From Eremophila alpestris peregrina (Eukaryota > Chordata > Aves > Passeriformes > Alaudidae): DNA of 64,000 bases. Of this stretch, positions 51,285 to 62,700 are shown one piece after another (the stretch's first letter is position 1; each line of letters opens with the position of its first letter). The notes beneath the pieces are model-generated. The model was not told the origin of the DNA. It saw only the letters and a list, made by a program, of their open reading frames with translations, and ran no database searches. Location of the stretch: contig WMCF01000032.1 in assembly GCA_009792885.1 (NCBI GenBank), positions 7,412,898-7,476,897 of the forward strand, in the 5' to 3' direction. A program made the position numbers and the translations under genes.

Positions 51285-51578
51285 CTCTGACACCAGACCC
51301 TCTGCTGCCCCACAAACCCCTCCAGGCTGGCTCAACCCTCAGCGACTGCAAACCAACAACCAGAGCCCAAACCGGGGCCCTGCTTCTCATTAGTCTGAAG
51401 GAGGAGGAGACATCCTCGCAGCTCTCTTAATTTTTACCATAGTTAGCGCCTAATTAATGAAACATTTAACTTGTCTGGGACATGGGCTGGGTGGGGAGGG
51501 GGAGATACCCCAGGCCAATCAGCACCGATGGATTCTGTTTCCCTTGCACTGAGGCAGAGCATTTCTAAGTGATGTGTG

Positions 51579-51624
51579 TGTGATTGCTTCCAGATTGACG
51601 ATTATTTCCATCCTTTTAATGCTG

Positions 51625-51661
<37 letters not shown>

Positions 51662-51706
51662 AAAAAAAAAACAAAGAAGCTGGTTTGGCATAATCTAATT
51701 TTCTCA
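51579..51706. repeat. Copy 1 of 128-bp duplication across a one-N gap
   Basis: It starts TGTGATTGCTTCCAGATTGA and ends TAATCTAATTTTCTCA, with a central A32 tract (51629-51660) and a second A10. The same outer sequences recur at 51708-51835. Only the poly(A) core differs, which is where short reads are least reliable. Confidence 0.9.
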
Positions 51707-51707
51707 N
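51707..51707. other. Single-N gap
   Basis: One unresolved base joins the two near-identical copies, as scaffolders or gap fillers insert when contig ends are not recognised as overlapping. Confidence 0.95.
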
Positions 51708-51835
51708 TGTGATTGCTTCCAGATTGACGATTATTTCCATCCTTTTCATGCTTTTTTAATGCAAAAAAAAAAAAAAAAAAAAAAAAAGCCAGAAAAACTC
51801 CAAAGAAGCTGGTTTGGCATAATCTAATTTTCTCA
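51708..51835. repeat. Copy 2 of 128-bp duplication across a one-N gap
   Basis: It has the same ends and total length as copy 1. It differs in the core, with CATGCTTTTTTAATGC before A25 (51763-51787) and a GCCAGAAAAACTC insertion before the shared right part. Probably one genomic locus assembled twice. Confidence 0.9.
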
Positions 51836-52914
51836 TGTGAAACACTTCGTAGACCAGATGACCCCAAACAATAGGAGAGTTTGTCTGAGCCTGCAAGAGC
51901 AGCTTTCCTCTGGGCTGCCCTCCTGTAACCAGATGTGACAAAAGTCCCTCATTTGCACTGCTCAGCTCAGCTCGGGGACTGCCCGTGGCCAAAACCAAGC
52001 CCAGCACCGTGGGGCAGATGCCCAGAAGGGCACTCCTCTGCCCACCCACACGGGAACCTTGACCTCTGCAGACTTCCCAGCCCTTTTTGTGTCACCCTGG
52101 CCCACAGGACAAGTGCATGGCCTTGATTGCTGGTAGGATAGCTGCCCTCTCTGAGCTGTAGGAACTTAGAATTCCCAAAAATTGGTGGTTTCAGAGGTCC
52201 CACTCCATCCAACACTTCATTATTCATGTCCTTGGGATTTACTCCAGCCACACGTGCTTTTTGTGCTTGCCTTTGTAGGTTTTTTTTTTTTTGCAATCTT
52301 TCCAATTAGCATACAAGTGAATGTCATTATGAATATTAATATGATTTTCATTTATTTCCAGAGACAATAGCCACGTGAATCAGCAGGACTCCACGAATCT
52401 ACGCTGAAGACTTCAGAGTTGTTGAAGCTGGTTTAAAAGGCAGGGGAGCTCCGTGGCTGTGGAGTGGCTCATTATGCACTCATTATGATTCCACCCTTGA
52501 AGGTGAGGAGTGCTGAACATTTGATTAGAGCGCTGTTATAAATAAAACAAATCTGAAAAATCTGTGAATCGGTAGGTCATGCTGAGGGAAAAAGCCAACA
52601 ATGAAAAAAAGCCCCAGCCAGTGCATGGACAGACAGACAGACAGACTCACACAGCCCAGAGGTTTGCTCCTCTCAGCCAAATTCATTGCAGTGTTTATCA
52701 GACGCCTCCCTGCAGTGGACTTGGGGCTCGTGTTTGGCTGTGCTGCTTCGGATTACAGAGACATTTCCCTGCTTCCTTCCGAGGACACAATGCGGAGCCC
52801 TGGGAGTCGGCTGGAGGTCAGGGTGGTCTTAATCTCCTTCTGCATCTTTCCTTCCCTGCCGCGCTCTGAGGACTTCATTTAGGCAGGCACAGCCCCAGGG
52901 CTGTGTGGCTCACA
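51836..52914. other. Unannotated non-coding sequence
   Basis: No gene is supported. A T run near 52281 and a (GACA)n run near 52628-52645 are present. Short frames overlap on both strands. Confidence 0.55.
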
Positions 52915-53775
52915 CACCCTGCTCTCAGAGCCACAGCACCCTCTGTTCCCTGCTCCTGCACTTCCCAGCCCTGCCAGCCTCCAAAACTCCATGGCAGGAG
53001 CCAGAGCATCTTCTGTGCCTTCTCCCTGCCCTTCCCCAGCCCTGCCAGCCTCCAAAACTCCCTGGCAGGAGCCACAGCATCCTCTGTTCCCTGCTCCTGC
53101 ACTTCCCAGCCCTTCCATCCTCCAAAACTCCATGGCAGGAGCCACAGCACCCTCTATTCCTTACTCCCTGCCCTTTTCCAGCCCTGCCATCATCCAAAAC
53201 TCCATGAAAGGAGCCAGAGCATCCTCTGTGCCTGCTCCTGCCCTTCCCAGCCCTTCCATCCTCTAAAACTCCATGGCAGGAGCCACAGCATCCTCTGTTC
53301 CCTGCTCCTGCCCTTTTCCAGCCCTGCCAACCTCCAAAACTCCATGGCAGGAGGCACAGCACCCTCTGTGCCTGCTCCTGCCCTTCCATCCTCCAAAACT
53401 CCACTACAGGAGCCACAGCATCCTCTATTCCCTGCTCCTGCCCTTCCCATCCCTGCCATCCTCCAAAACTCCATGGCAGGAACCACAACACCCTCTGTGC
53501 CTGCTCCTGCCCTTCCCCAGCCTTTCCAGCCTCCAAAACTCCATGGCAGGAGCCACTGCACCGTCTGTGCCTTCTCCCTGCCCTTCCCCATCCCTGCCAT
53601 CCTCCAAAACTCCATGGCAGGAGCCACAGCACCCTCTATTCCCTACTCCTGCCCTTTTCCAGCCCTGCCATCATCCAAAACTCCATGAAAGGAGCCAAAG
53701 CACCCTCTGTGTCCTGCTCCCTGCCCTTTCCCAGCCCTGCCATCCTCCAAAACTCCATGGCAGGAGCACTGTCCA
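52915..53775. repeat. 69-72-bp minisatellite, about 12 copies
   Basis: The anchor CCAAAACTCC (or CTAAAACTCC) recurs at 52981, 53052, 53122, 53194, 53263, 53334, 53393, 53463, 53533, 53604, 53675 and 53747. Spacing is 69-72 except one 59-bp unit that lacks about 11 bases. Units carry GGCAGGAGCCACAGCA and CCCTGCTCCTGCCCTTCC segments with scattered substitutions. Several copies can pair CCTGCCAT with ATGGCAGG around a 13-nt loop, for example at 53452-53480. The units hold few stops, so frames of up to 261 codons open on both strands; the period is not a multiple of three overall and these are not genes. The array ends against a CR1 3' end. Confidence 0.95.
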
Positions 53776-53850
53776 GGGGAATGTTCCCTGCCCGTTCCTG
53801 GAACAAGATGATCTTTAAGGTCTCATCCAGTCCAAGTAATTCTAGGAGTC
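53771..53850 (+). mobile_element. CR1 LINE 3'-end fragment
   Basis: The sequence GTCCAGGGGAATGTTCCCTG, then 'cctggaacaagatgatctttaaggtctcatccagtccaagtaattcta', follows the sense strand of a CR1 3' terminus. It is very short, about 80 bp, and abuts the minisatellite, so the rest of the element may have been displaced by or absorbed into the array. The terminal octamer repeat is degenerate. Confidence 0.75.
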
Positions 53851-56800
53851 CATCATGTTGTGATTCACAGGTGTCCTGGAATGCCCCACCTAAAATTTCA
53901 TACACAGGTCAAGAGCTGTTTGGGGCAATTGAAAGAATTTTGAAATGTCCCATCACAATCATGAGGGAAGCCAATATGAAAACTAAGTAACTAAGGACTG
54001 CATTTTCTCTCATCATAATATGTGTGCAGAGACAGACACACAAAAAAATCTCATTTTTTATGTTGATCAGGCAGAGGCTCTGAGGTTGAAGCCATAAACA
54101 TTTAAGTGGTTTATCCTCATGGGAAGGTGCTGCCTGGCCCATCTCTGCTGCTGCCACTGCTGAGCTGCAAGAGTCCTGTTACTGCAGCATGAAAATCCTT
54201 TGGAGCACTTTTTAATGGTGTCCTTACACATCCTGATCTCAGCAGAAGCATCCTGGAGACCTGCTTGGATCAATGCCCTCCAGGAATCTGAGGAAAAGAA
54301 TTCCCACTGTTTGCTCTGCCAAACTGAGCAATGCTCTCTCCACCTGACTGCATTTAAAACACAATTCCCATGGATTTCTTGCAGCAATCACCTGCCACAT
54401 CACACTGCTTGTGATCCTCTCCAGGAAAGAAATAGGACATGAAGATTGAGCCAGGGAGTGTTTGGAAGCACAGAGCTTGGGCAGGCTCAGCACCCTGCCC
54501 ACCCAAGTGGCAGCTGGAATAAAGAATAAAACTCAGAAACTCCCATTTTTTTTGGCTGGCAGTGACCTGAGAGTGATGCTCCTGCTCTTGAGGACCTTCT
54601 TTGGCAATTTCCTTGGATAGATAAAGCTCAAAAGGTTGGTTTTATTTGTTGATACTCTGAGATCTGCTGACCTGCTTCTCAGTTTCATCAAGTGAAGGAT
54701 CCCTGGCCTCACATTTCTTTCATGAGGAGAAGTGGAAAGAAACATTTCCATGAGTGGCTGTAATGATTTTTTTTTTTTCCTTGCTGTTTTGGCATCAGTA
54801 ACTGTGTTCCATTCTGATCCAATTTGTGGCATTTCCTCCTCATATTTGTTGTTTTATATTATATATTGAAATATGATGTATCCATAATATAGAAAATGTG
54901 TTCTGTATTTCTGAGCACATTTATACAAAGGCCAATTCTTATGCTGTAATTTGAAAAACATGAATCAAACCCAGAAATTAAAAGGGAAAAACTGCCTTAA
55001 ACACACTTAAGGTAATGGCATACTTTCAGGAAAAACAGGAATGTATTCATTTTTATACCAAGTCAAATGTACCCTGGAAGAAGATCTGGATATTAATATT
55101 CACTTATTTCAAAATTGGTGCTATTTTGTAACTTGAACAGGAAGAGGTAATCAATCTTTACATGGTTACATAAATAAAGCAAACCACTTAATTTGTTATA
55201 AGTTACAAAGATCTGGGCTCCTAACGGGGGCTGAGTGCATTTGTGAATTTATGTAACAAACATATCACTACCAACACCAAATTACATCTCAATCAACGTT
55301 AAAAGGCACCTGACATTTCCCTTTGATTTATGGATTAACCTTTCCAGTTAATACAGTCCAGCATTTATTGTTTTCATCACTTTGTGCTTTGGTGGCAGCC
55401 CCACAGTTCATTGCTGGGAATTGACTCAATTAATGGCTTTTCCCACCATGATCAAGCAGCTCATGAAAAAAAGGTCTGTTTTGCACAGCTGGTGGATGCT
55501 AATATTTAAACAAACAAAACAAACCTTTATGAAGGACAAATGAGTCTCAGGTCCTCATTCTGCCAGCCAAGTTATTTATCTCAGGAAGCCAAGGTGCACC
55601 TATTGACTGGGGTTAAACCTGGCTAAAATGTAATGTATTAAACCCAAAGTAACATGAAAGCAGTCCCAAAGCAGCAGCCAGAGGAATAAATTGTATTTCA
55701 GGATCAATTTTAAGGCAAAAATAATTGGAAAGTTTTCATTCCTCATTGTCTGAGATGTTCTTTCTTTGGCATGGAAAATATTGGGGGGGAAAAGAATGTG
55801 CAGGTAGCATTGCCAAGTTCTGCTCCTGTTAATGCTGTTCAGATGCTGAGGGATTTTGTATTAGAATGACAAAGCATTAAGCAATTATCTGCATCAGTTT
55901 GTGGAAATAATTCAAATACAAAAGAGTTTCCTTGAATAAAGAATAACACTGCCTCAAAATAACCCCTCCAATTTACTCTGAGAACTAATTATCTTAAGCA
56001 AGAAAAACATTGTGCAGCTTGGGCTGATTTTAGCCATAAGTCAGTTTACTGAGGACTTTTCATGTCATCATTTTGCACACATTTAATCAATGAGGAATTC
56101 CCATTCTGCATTGCAAACAAAAGGAGATTAGCACCTGGTTAAGGGTGGCACAGCCTGGCTTCTCACAAGCCATGGAGAAGGCAGGACAGGCTTGCCCAGA
56201 TTTTAAATAAACTCATCTTCCACTTCATTGTGATCAGAGAGAGACCAGGACTGAGAGCTTTGAGAAAATCGACAGGTTTGGTCACATTTCTACAACTCTC
56301 CTCAACTTATTTTTTTCTCAGACAACTCAGAGCAGCAGCGAAATTTCCACCCTGTCCCATTTGGAGCAAGAAAAATTTCAGTAATAAAACTCATTTTCAC
56401 GGCATTTTTGGCACATCTGCTTCCCTCACACTCTTAAATATTCATTTTCCTTGAGGTTCACAGAAGGTTTCCAAGCCTTGAAAGTCAGGGTTGGTTAGAG
56501 CTGAGCTTTTGTTTGGATTGCAAACATCTGGCAGCCCAAAGAGACACAAAGTGCTCTGCTGCACCCTTGTCACATCTCACAGTGGCCCCAGCAGATGCTG
56601 CAGGTGGAAAATCTCTGTAATTCCAGGGCAGATTTATCTGGTTTTTGCCACACTCACAGCTCAATTCTGCTGTGGCTTTGCATGCAAAGCCCCAGTGAAT
56701 TCTGAAGGACAGAGGAGGGCAGAGCTCATTAATAAAAGGGGATTTTTTTCTCACAGGTCACAAAATAGGAAAAAAAAAAAAAACAACCAAGCAACTTTCC

Positions 56801-59060
56801 CACTTGTGGTGAACTTTTCCTCTGGAAAGGTTGTGCTGCTGAGGAGCCACGATCCATGACAATCCACTTCTCCTCAGGCACGGATCATTACTCCAGGGTG
56901 GCACCAAGGCTGAGCCTGCAGCGAATGAAATGAGCCCGGTTTGGCCTGGGAAACTCCTCTGGAGGCAAAGGCAGAGCTCCCTGGCTGTCTGTGTGTCTGT
57001 GACAGAGCACTCTGCTCCTGTTTGGAATAGAGTGGGGAGCACCACAAGAGCCAAGGAGAGTTTTACATCCATTGAATGCTCACTGTGGCAAAATTGTTTT
57101 AAGTTCCTGCATGGATTCCTTGGATTTGAGCAGAAATCTTGGCATTACAGAGATCCTGTGAAGGGAATGGTTCCTGCAATATCCCAGTGCCAGGGATTCC
57201 TCTTCAAATTACAGGTGTTTGTTCATTTTTACTGGCAGTAGAAGGGGTTTTTGTGGGCATTTTCTTGCAGGAAACAGCTGTAAAACGCTTCTGCTTGCTG
57301 CAGCAGCACAATGTTTGCTGGAACAGGTGGCAGTGGGAGTTAATACGTGATAAAAAGTTTCTTTCATTTGGCTGGGGACATGGGTATGCGTTATATGAGC
57401 TTAAAAACCAGGAAAAAAGCAGATTATTTCTGAGAAAGTACCATTTCCAAAGCCTTGCAACCTGATCCCAGTTCTTTACACTTTTATGTATTCCTGAAAC
57501 ATCCTGCTCCTGGACTCAGAGCACTGTTTTTGCACATTCAGGCACCCCTCAGCCCTGTGCAGAGCACCTCTGGGGCACCTGGCAGGGTGGACAAGATGCT
57601 CAGGCATCAGGGGAGGTGAAAGCAGAGACAGAAAAGGTGACAGCAAGTGCAGAGGATGTGGGAGGTCCCCAACAGAGTGCTGACACAGCATGTCTCTCAC
57701 AAAATCCTTTGCAAAAGGTGAACTCTGCCTGCTGCCTGGAGGAGACACAGACACATGAAAGGATTTTCCCCAGTGTTGGAGATGAAGCAGCCTGGATCTC
57801 TGAGGCCAGAAGGTTTTCTGTTCAGCCTACCCCAGAGAAAAGGGTGAAATACAGAAGGAAACTGAAATATTTTCTTGGCTGTAATTTAAAAACCAAAAAA
57901 AAATTAGAATTTCCTGCTATCTGGAGTAAGTGCATTACAATCAGAGTATGGCTAAATCTAATACAGGAGCCCATGTGCCACAACCAGCAATGCTTCTTGT
58001 GCAATTGCCTCCAGCTATTGCTACTAGTAGTTCTGATTGCAATTTCCTTGTAGCTCATGTCAATATTGCTGGGTCACAAGCGAGGGAACAGGAAGCCTGA
58101 TAATCAATTTCAGTAGCTGTGCAGTCATTTAGCTCAGGAGTTTGGTGGTTGGAAAAATTCAGACTCCAGCTCCAGTGATTGCAGCCCTGAATTAAGGCAG
58201 AGATATCAGTTTCATATGTGCTGTGCACATGCCCATGTGGCCAGGACACAGAAAACTGGCTTGTGCTGGCAGGAATATCCTTGAAAAAAATTCAGTTGGA
58301 TTTTCAGCTCCAGTATTGTCTTCCCTCTCCAAATTCAGCTTATGCTGTTGTCATGGTATAAATGCTTCAAATTCAGGCAAGCTTGGAAGTAAAGAAAAAA
58401 ATTCATAAATATTCAGGTATCTTAATTTTTCACCCTGTCTGTTGTCAAGTTGCAGGCTGCAGCTTTATGATGTTTGCAGCACAGAGCTGACATGATCATT
58501 CATTTTTATTTTGGAAAATATCCACTAGATAACAACTGAGGCTCCTCTAAGGTAAACACCTGTCAAACAAGGAGTGTTTGAGGTGAGAGAGGATTTGTTA
58601 CAGAGCCTCCTGTGCCCCTGAGTGCTGATGGACCTGCTGCTGACCCAGAAGTTGTGCTCCTTCACATCACCCCCAGCAGCCCTGTGCTCCTTCTGCTGTC
58701 ACCTGCTGGGAAGGGACAGGGGAGAGAACAAAGTGCTGGGAGCTGAGATTGCACAGGAGCAATTCATGTGTTTTGTCCCATCCATCCGCTGCTGGGGGAT
58801 ACTCCAGGTGAGACAAAGCTGAGAGATCCTGGAGATCCACATTCAGGGATGGTCCCAAGGGTCTTTATAAAACCACACAGGATGCCTGTGGAAAATGTGG
58901 GCTTCCCAAACCAAAAATGAGATTCCCTTAAAGCCAAGTGGGACCTTTCCTAGAGGAACAGCTTCACCTCTGCCACACCAAGCTCAGTGTGCACTGGCAG
59001 GGATATTTGGGCATCAGCGCTTGGTGTGGCTGAGGTTGGAAGTCAGGCAGGTCCCCCCTC
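53851..59060. other. Unannotated non-coding sequence
   Basis: No gene is supported. The stretch 54840-56100 is notably AT-rich with few open frames. Later frames (57139-58053, up to 145 codons) show no domain. Minor A/T tracts lie near 54768 and 56771. Confidence 0.55.
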
Positions 59061-59108
59061 AGCCCTGGGGGCTCCTGGGGGCTCCTGGGGGCTCCTGGGG
59101 GCTCCTGG
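59061..59108 (+). repeat. 10-bp G-rich tandem repeat with G-quadruplex potential
   Basis: About five copies of GCTCCTGGGG run from 59061-59108. Four G5 runs (59067, 59077, 59087 and 59097) are separated by identical 5-nt CTCCT loops, a textbook quadruplex pattern on the plus strand. Confidence 0.9.
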
Positions 59109-59429
59109 CCCTCCCCCTGCAGCCAGCCTGAGCTCCAGCTGTCACCCAGCTGTTCCCTCCAGCAGGGATGAGGAAGAAGAGGGAGCAGGAGCTGCTCAGG
59201 ACCCCGGTCTGGTGTGGGGACAGGCTGCTTCTCCTCTGGGTGACAATAAAATCTGTCCCAGCCCCAGCTGACCTGGCTGGCTGTGTGCTCCCCTCCCAGG
59301 ACAGGCTGGTCTTGGTTTCATGCATTGGGAAGCAGAAAGAGCCAAGCTTCTTCTTCGATTTCAGGATCAGAGCCTAAAAACGGATTAAAATGTTGCTGCT
59401 TGAATTTTAAAACGTTGTTTTTCATGGCA
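59109..59429. other. Unannotated non-coding sequence
   Basis: This is GC-richer DNA just downstream of the G-rich repeat, with short open frames on both strands and no recognised domain or repeat. Confidence 0.5.
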
Positions 59430-59720
59430 TGATTATGTGACCTACCTTTGTTTATTATAAAGCTAATACCACAAGTTACAGTTCAATGAATTCGCATTTT
59501 ATTTGAAATTTTTTTGTCTGAAGTAGCCTAAAGCTCTTCAAGAAACAATTGCACAGAACCATATGAGAGCTGCTAATTTACAGTCTGCAGCATCACAGCA
59601 CAACTGGCTTTTCATTTGGCTAAAAGGAAATAGTTACTTAGAAAAACAAAGCAAACCATGTGTCCATAGTTTATATTAAATGCCCTTGGTATTTATTAGG
59701 GATACACAACGTCTCATCTC
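59430..59720. promoter_or_regulatory. Possible conserved non-coding element
   Basis: About 290 bp of AT-rich, repeat-free DNA contains TGTTTATTATAAAG, GAATTCGCATTTTATTTGAAAT, AACAATTG (SOX-like), CATATG and several TAAT words. Few frames are open here. A regulatory role is only inferred. Confidence 0.28.
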
Positions 59721-62700
59721 GAAAATATTTATTTTCCTATAATTTCAACAACAGCAAAACCAAATGGAAAGTAATTCAGTGTCGTGCCTTTGCCAGGCTG
59801 TAGCAGATCTTGGGACAGTTTCCTGTTGAAAAGAAAAATTTGAGATCCTGAGCCTGGATTTTAGCTAGTGTGACTTGTTTATGTGAGTGTGTACACCAGC
59901 CCCAGAACTGAGGTGCTCTCAAAGACCATGCAAACGTCTTTGCACCAGGAATCTCACCCCAGATGCCAACATCTGGTTCTGCTGTGTTCAGCCCTTGGGC
60001 TCAGGGGGACTTATTCCCTGTTTGGATGCATTTCCCATTGAGTTCAGGGAGTATTTTGTCTGGCTGAAAGACAGAGCCAGAGAAACCTGTGGAAGGAAGC
60101 TGCTGTTTTGTCTTGAGAAGACACCAAGTAACTGCTAGAAGGTATTTAATTTTCTCCGCAGCCCACATGGCCTTTAATCTGATTAATCTCTGGCCCTGGC
60201 AACAGAAGATGAAGTTTTGATCCCTCGAACCCAATGGCAAAACTCCCATTCATTTCATGAGAGTCAGGATTCAAGCCATGCAGCCAGTCCCAGATGCTCC
60301 AGTGCAGAAAAAAAAAAACGTTCTGGGCTGATTAGTGCTGAAAGTGCCTCCCAGGGTTTGATAATTGCTCATGCAGCTCTCAGCCTCGGAAAAGCCCGAG
60401 ACAGATCCATCATGAAACACAGCTCATTGCACTTGTTATTTTCCACATTCACTTTTATGGGAAGTGCTGCTTCTTTTTCCACACTCACAGGCTGTGCTGG
60501 AGGGGAGGGGATGGCAGCAGAGGATGCTGGATTCAGTCAGCACCAGCAGAGTGGAATGCCTCCAGCAAAGAGGGGAACATGGGGAGCAGTTTTTTTTGTC
60601 ACAGGGTTAAATATCTGTGGCACAAATCCTCCAAAAGCCTTTCCCAGCCAGAGCAGATCTTGCTTTAGACAGATGGCTAATGGTCAGCAGAGCCCTTGGG
60701 CCCAGGAGGGAAGTTGGTTCTGCCCCAATGTTTTTCCCTGCAACAAGGAGAACGTGACAGTGTTTCACCATCAGCAGCTGTGGAAAGTGCAGCTTTGGGG
60801 GGCTGTTGGATGCAGAGTGGGGCTGACAAAAGGGTTTAATGGCTGTGGGACAGAGCAGAGATCTTTACTGTGCAAATTTCAGGAAGCCTCATTTGGTTTG
60901 GGTTGGGTTTTTTATTTTAGAACCACTGATATCAGCATGGAAACTGAGCAAACTTTCGAGCCCATTAATTCTTTATCACGTCTCCAATAAAGACCTGAGA
61001 GGGAGCAGCTTTTGTGCAGAGCATTCAGTGTGTGGAGCTGGAGCACTGAGGGAGCTACACTGAGCTACACCAGGCTGACAAGTCACAGGGCATTTCTGTA
61101 CCTCATTTCCAACCTGCTCAGAGCAAGGTGGTGTGTGCCCAGTGGAAATGCTGGTGATGGGGACCAGCAGCTCCATTTTGCAGTGCAAAGTGGGGTTTTT
61201 TTTTTCTGAAATACTGTGTCAGAAGGACCACTCCCAAAAGATGAAAGGGGGCTCCTGTTGCTGGCAGAGCAGGGTTCATCTGCTGCTACAAAGGGCAGTG
61301 AACACACAGAGAAACACAACAAAAAGAACTTTGGTTTGGGCTTTCTGCAGTTTCCAGCTTTCTTCTTCTGTCAGTGCTCTGCAAGTGCTATTTTCAGTCC
61401 CATAGCTATGGTGAGAAACATGGTGTATTTTGATTCCTAATTTAGCTTGTTTATCCTGAGAGATTCCAGGATCTTCATTTGAAAGATAAATTCAAACCTT
61501 CTTTTTTTTTTTCCTTTTGCAGCCCACATTCCGTAACAAAAACATTGCATGCCATACTTCATTACAGGCCTTGGAAGACCTTCATGGCCATAAATTCAGG
61601 AACTCGTGGAACACAATGGACTTTGGGATGGAAAGAAGCCAGTTGGCCTATCTGGTCAGGTCCATCCCTTCTGTTTGAATTAACAGCTGGATTTCACAGT
61701 GGGAGAAATCCGGCAGTTCTTTCTCAGGCAGAATTCTCACAGTTGGATTTGCCTCCAACCACTGGAGCAAGGGTGGGAGGGAGCACAGCTCACTTTGTTA
61801 TTTTATGTTTGCTCTCCGGGTAAAAAAGATTCCAGTGCAAGTTCCATAGGACTTGGACCTACCCTGGGCTTTAATTTAATGACCCTAAGTGCAAAAAAGA
61901 AAGACAATCCCAGTTAAAACAGAGGCAGGGACGAGGTTCTTTGTGCAGAGCAGTGCAGATGGCACCCACGTTCTGGAGGAAGCAATTAGAAGCTGATGCT
62001 GAGGCAAAATAAAGAGGTTAGGACCATTTGTTGCTCTGAGGATTCTCTCTGGGAGAGGAGGTGCTGGCACAGTTTTGCAGAGTGTGTGGGGAGAGATGTT
62101 GGGTATCATCTGCAAAGGTCGGCCTCACTCACTCCATTTCAATTCCAGGGGTAATTATACCAAAGTGAATGGATTTGCAAGGATTTACACCCTCACAGCA
62201 GGGAGGAGAACATGGCCCAGAAGGGACAGGGAGGGGAGAGGCCAGCTGGAATGGGCAGCACAGGATTGCCATGCCTTGACTCAGGGATCTGATCACAGAC
62301 AGGGATTTGTGTCAGGCCAGAGCTGAAGGTTCAGGTCCTTGTGTGCTCCAGGGCTTGTGGTGGAGGTTCCCTCTTTCCCCTGAGTGCAGTTGGGGTGTTG
62401 CTGCCCTCAATTTACAGCAGAGACTTGACACTCAACCCCAAGAGCCCTTGAGATATCAGCTCTGTGCTACTGCAAGATGTGCAGCAAAGATTTTCCCCCG
62501 AGGCTCATCCCTCCAAAGCCCTTCCCCTCTCACTGTGTCCTCTCTGTTGCTGGAGAGTGGGAAAGACTCACAAGATTTGGACCTGAACAGGTAGCCAAAA
62601 TAGAAACCCTCTGTGGCCAGAAAACAGTACAGAAATCTGGATTTTGAGGGAGAAACCAACCTGCTGGAGTGGCTGAGGAATGCTGTGGCAATCCAGGCCA

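Larger units (their letters stand above)
43907..51578. other. Unannotated non-coding sequence
   Basis: No gene is supported. Simple tracts include an A tract near 45489, T17 at 46260-46276, T16 at 49810-49825, a 14-bp direct repeat at 47753-47780 and a 10-bp repeat at 51253-51284. The long frames at 46558-47328 (256 codons) and 50818-51393 (191 codons) lie in GC-richer DNA with frames open on both strands and no domain. Confidence 0.55.

Noticed and set aside
50818..51393. Open frame of 191 codons with antisense frames
   Set aside because: Includes a 10-bp tandem repeat and overlaps antisense frames. No family resemblance.
52903..53688. Long open frames on both strands (261 codons plus, 235 codons minus), proline/serine- or tryptophan/glycine-rich
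   Set aside because: They are products of the 70-bp minisatellite, whose unit has few stops in any frame. The unit length varies and breaks frame, and no domain is seen.
52915..53775. CRISPR-like spaced repeats
   Set aside because: The whole unit repeats with no unique spacers, and the genome is vertebrate.
60217..60990. Open frame of 257 codons
   Set aside because: No domain or motif and irregular composition. An unspliced frame of this type is expected by chance in 64 kb.
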